Below the pieces are notes generated by a model, which saw nothing but the letters and a program-made list of their open reading frames with translations, was not told the DNA's origin and made no database searches. A stretch of DNA of 34,012 bases. Origin: an uncultured Bacteroidota bacterium (GTDB taxonomy: Bacteria; Bacteroidota; Bacteroidia; Bacteroidales; VadinHA17). The stretch spans positions 1-34,012 of the forward strand of contig CAIJYD010000071.1 of NCBI GenBank assembly GCA_903824785.1, in the 5' to 3' direction. Position 1 is the first letter of the stretch. Each line of letters opens with the position of its first letter. The translations under genes were made by a program, and so were the position numbers. Positions 31,528 through 34,012 of the stretch are shown one piece after another.

Positions 31528-34012
31528 TTATCTTATTATGCTTATTACGCCTGATAGTGGTTCAGATCCATCATTAAGGTGAAGCATATAATGATAAGAA
31601 TCTGTTGGTAAAATTTTTCCCTTAAATGTGCCGTCCCATTCATTTGCTGATATGTTTTTGGTATTAAAGACAAGTTTTCCCCACCTGCTGAATACAAAGA
31701 CTTCAGCATTCGGGAACAAATCAATATTCTTTATCTTCCAGGTGTCATTAAAACCATCATCATTCGGAGTTATAATCTGTTGTATTTCAAGACAATTCCC
31801 TGAACCAACAATACTAATAATAACATCAAGAGATGCGGTACATCCTTTACTGTCTGTAACAACCACGCTATAAGTCCCTGCCGCGATATTTGATCTGTCA
31901 GCCGTCGGAATTCCATCCTCCCAGTTTGCACTGTAGGGGGAAGTACCTCCGGCAATTGTCAGAACAATACTGCCATCTGTGGCACCAGGACAAGAGCTAT
32001 CTTCCTTTTCAGAGGTAATGGAAAGTACCGCAGGCTCAGTAACAGTTGCAGGGACATTTATGGTACATGAGTTTGCATCCCTTACAGTAATGGTATATGT
32101 TGCTGCTGCCAGCCCGTTAAATACCCCTGAAGACTGATAAGCCCCTCCGTTTAAACTGAACTCATAAGGGGCTGTTCCTCCCATTGCAGCTATAGTGACT
32201 GATCCGTTTGATGAACCGAAACATGAAGCATTAGTATGTGCAAGAACACTTCCTGTGAATGCTAATGCCGGTTGGGATATGGTCACCGATACATCAAATG
32301 TACAAAGATTTGCATCCTGTACGGTAACAGCATAAACTCCTGCCGCTAAAGTTCCGAAAGTACCTGAAACCTGATATGAACTGGTCCCGAGCTTATAATG
32401 ATAGGGAGATATCCCTCCGGTACCGTCAACCGAAACAGTTCCTGAACTGGTTCCGAAACAGAGGACATTGGTCTGAGATGTTATAAATCCGCCTAATGCC
32501 ACAGCAGGCTGGGCAATTGTAACAACCACATCAAATGTAGTCAGCGCTGCATCTCTTACAACTACAGTATAAATACCTGCAGTCAGAGTACCAAATGTTC
32601 CTGACGACTGGTATGATCCCCCGGCAATCTTATATTCATATGGAGTAGTTCCTCCTGACCCTTCTACCGTTACACTACCTGTATTTCCGCCAAAACACAA
32701 TACATCTGTCTGAGATTTAATGCTCCCTGAGAGTAGTGCCGACGGCTGTGTAATAGTTACAGGAACGTCAATTGTACAAAGGCTGGCATCCTGAACAGTA
32801 ACAATGTATGAGCCTGCAGATAAAGTTCCGAAAGTACCTGAGACCTGATAAACACCTGATCCAAGCTTAAACAAATAAGGTGCTGTGCCTCCTGCCCCGG
32901 CAACTGTGACGGCTCCATCATTACCTCCTGTAATTAAAACATTTGTCTGAGATGTGATATTGCCTGTTAATGCAGAAGCAGGTTCAGTTATAGTAATATT
33001 GCCTGTCACAGAACAAAGGACTGCATCGGTAACTATAACAGAATAAGAACCCGCTGCCAGACCGGTCTGATCCTCAGCAATAACTGAAACACCCGCTCCA
33101 GTCCATGAATAAGTGTATGGGCCTATTCCTCCCGCAGCAGTAATATCGATTGCCCCGGAAAATGCTCCGAAACATAAAACATCTGTTTGTGTACTGGTAA
33201 CCGTAGGAGCTACGTTAACAGCTACAGTTACAGATTTAATATCATAACATCCTGAGCCATCAGTCCCTTTAATATAATAGACACCTAATGGTGCTGCCGC
33301 AGGAGTAAGTAATGCAACAGAAGCAACTGCATCGGTCCAGTAGGTGAATGTTAATCCTGCTGTTGAACCGGCGGTTACTGCAGGTAAAGTAAGATCAGCA
33401 GTACCTGATGAACAGCTGGATGGAGGATCTGTTATCGTTACCACAGGCAAAGGATTGACAGTTACATCATGGTTAGCCGTGGCAGGCCCGTTACAACCCG
33501 CTGCACTTGCTGTAATTGTTGTTGTTCCACTCCAGAGAGCAATGAAAGTCACCTCGCCTGTAACGGCGTCTATGGAGTTTCCTCCGGCTATGGAGCCTGC
33601 ATCAAGCGTGTAAGTTATTCCGGTACTGTTTGTAGCAGCAGCTGTATAAGTTACCAATCCTCCGCCCTGGCAACGGATAGATGTCGCCCCAAGTGTAAAG
33701 ACAGGAATATCTGCTGAAGGAGTAACGGTCATGGTTCCCGTAGCTGTTACTGCACCGCAACCTCCTGTAAGCGTTACGGTATAGGTAAACGGACCAGATA
33801 CAGTCGGTGTGCCGCTGATAGTTACCGTGCCTGCAGCCCAGAGGCCTGTTACTCCGGCAGGTAAGCCGCCGAAGGTAGCATCTGTAGCGCCGGTAGTGGT
33901 ATAGGTGATGTTGGTGATGGCAGTATTAATACATTTTGTCTGCGCGTCAGTGCCCGCTGCAGAGCTGAGTACTACTGTGTTATCAGGTGTCACATTAATA
34001 GTTCCCGTTGTC
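31528..34012 (-). CDS. Large SprB-repeat adhesin with CHU_C T9SS domain (5' end outside window)
   Basis: The frame is open to the right edge, so the N-terminus is missing; 827 codons are visible. Counting residues from a GTG at 33993, residues 1-~260 are PKD/Ig-like modules. Six SprB-type repeats of about 77-79 residues then fill ~265-728 (SQTDVLCFG...GGTTPYEYKI...GTFGTLTAG.Y.VVVRDA). The last ~90 residues are the gliding-motility-associated C-terminal (CHU_C, T9SS type B) domain: IITPNDDGFNDTWKI, FSRWGKLVF, WDGTFKGKILPTDSYHYML. It is exported by type IX secretion as a long surface filament, likely for adhesion or gliding. A PorP/SprF gene follows 13 bases downstream. Confidence 0.93.
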   Translation of the reverse strand, partial: TTGTINVTPDNTVVLSSAAGTDAQTKCINTAITNITYTTTGATDATFGGLPAGVTGLWAAGTVTISGTPTVSGPFTYTVTLTGGCGAVTATGTMTVTPSADIPVFTLGATSIRCQGGGLVTYTAAATNSTGITYTLDAGSIAGGNSIDAVTGEVTFIALWSGTTTITASAAGCNGPATANHDVTVNPLPVVTITDPPSSCSSGTADLTLPAVTAGSTAGLTFTYWTDAVASVALLTPAAAPLGVYYIKGTDGSGCYDIKSVTVAVNVAPTVTSTQTDVLCFGAFSGAIDITAAGGIGPYTYSWTGAGVSVIAEDQTGLAAGSYSVIVTDAVLCSVTGNITITEPASALTGNITSQTNVLITGGNDGAVTVAGAGGTAPYLFKLGSGVYQVSGTFGTLSAGSYIVTVQDASLCTIDVPVTITQPSALLSGSIKSQTDVLCFGGNTGSVTVEGSGGTTPYEYKIAGGSYQSSGTFGTLTAGIYTVVVRDAALTTFDVVVTIAQPAVALGGFITSQTNVLCFGTSSGTVSVDGTGGISPYHYKLGTSSYQVSGTFGTLAAGVYAVTVQDANLCTFDVSVTISQPALAFTGSVLAHTNASCFGSSNGSVTIAAMGGTAPYEFSLNGGAYQSSGVFNGLAAATYTITVRDANSCTINVPATVTEPAVLSITSEKEDSSCPGATDGSIVLTIAGGTSPYSANWEDGIPTADRSNIAAGTYSVVVTDSKGCTASLDVIISIVGSGNCLEIQQIITPNDDGFNDTWKIKNIDLFPNAEVFVFSRWGKLVFNTKNISANEWDGTFKGKILPTDSYHYMLHLNDGSEPLSGVISIIR
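31810..33201 (-). repeat. Six tandem SprB repeats
   Basis: Six units of about 234 bases encode the SprB repeats. Each unit has NVLCFG-like and D.xLCT-like cysteine motifs, G-G-x-x-PY and SGTFGTL-like strands. Units 2 to 5 are the most alike; unit 6 has diverged and leads into the CHU_C domain. Repeats this similar can expand or contract by recombination. Confidence 0.8.

Noticed and set aside
31810-33201. CRISPR-like array
   Set aside because: The ~234-base periodicity is coding SprB repeats, not short repeats with unique spacers.

Overview
The window is chromosomal DNA from a member of the Bacteroidota, probably an uncultured Bacteroidia/Bacteroidales-like lineage. Three things support this: secreted proteins carry type IX secretion (T9SS) sorting domains and there is a PorP/SprF–SprB-repeat/CHU_C adhesin pair; gene upstream regions repeatedly carry the Bacteroidota -7 promoter box TAnnTTTG at a sensible distance from a start; and ribBA, a long LptF/LptG-type permease, a START-like protein and an RprX/RprY-like two-component pair are all of Bacteroidota type.

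Layout. 1-2640 is a decayed, accessory-looking stretch: a membrane-protein remnant (-), a 5'-truncated multicopper oxidase with an intact T9SS tail (+), a small membrane-protein gene with an in-frame TAG, and an intact ParD/ParE toxin-antitoxin pair (-). At 2688-2761 (-) lies an elongator tRNA-Met, next to a broken second copy of its 5' half that is interrupted in the D-loop by a palindromic element. 3030-9127 is housekeeping: START-like protein, LptF/G-type permease, ribBA, fmt, a GH73/LysM lipoprotein (-) and cytidine deaminase. 9114-12156 holds a histidine kinase/response regulator operon (-), divergent from a small secreted acidic protein (+). The gap between them carries four TTAAC repeats spaced 11/10/11 bp, a likely operator for the regulator. 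12224-17196 (-) is a four-gene run: ceramidase-like lipoprotein, DegT-family aminotransferase, CBM9-like protein and APC permease, possibly a module for releasing, importing and transaminating an N-acylated amine. panB-rluA (-) and dnaK (+) follow.

Between 21366 and 23077 an AAA/DUF4143 ATPase gene sits between two ~90-bp direct copies of the dnaK 3' end plus its terminator, the footprint of a gene-end-targeted insertion. After that come a YwqK-like MORN protein, a T9SS subtilisin, xseA and xseB in one tightly spaced unit, thioredoxin (-), a CCA-adding enzyme (+), a secreted EEP-family nuclease/phosphatase (-), and a PorP/SprF protein plus a giant SprB-repeat adhesin (-) that runs off the right edge.

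How the genes fit together. The tRNA-Met gene does not encode CCA, so it depends on a CCA-adding enzyme like the one at 27925. At least five products are probably secreted or surface-bound, two or three of them by T9SS. The most interesting points are the dnaK-end duplication cassette, the phased TTAAC operator, the interrupted tRNA copy and the amine-utilisation-like operon. All functions are assigned from sequence motifs alone; no database search was possible.
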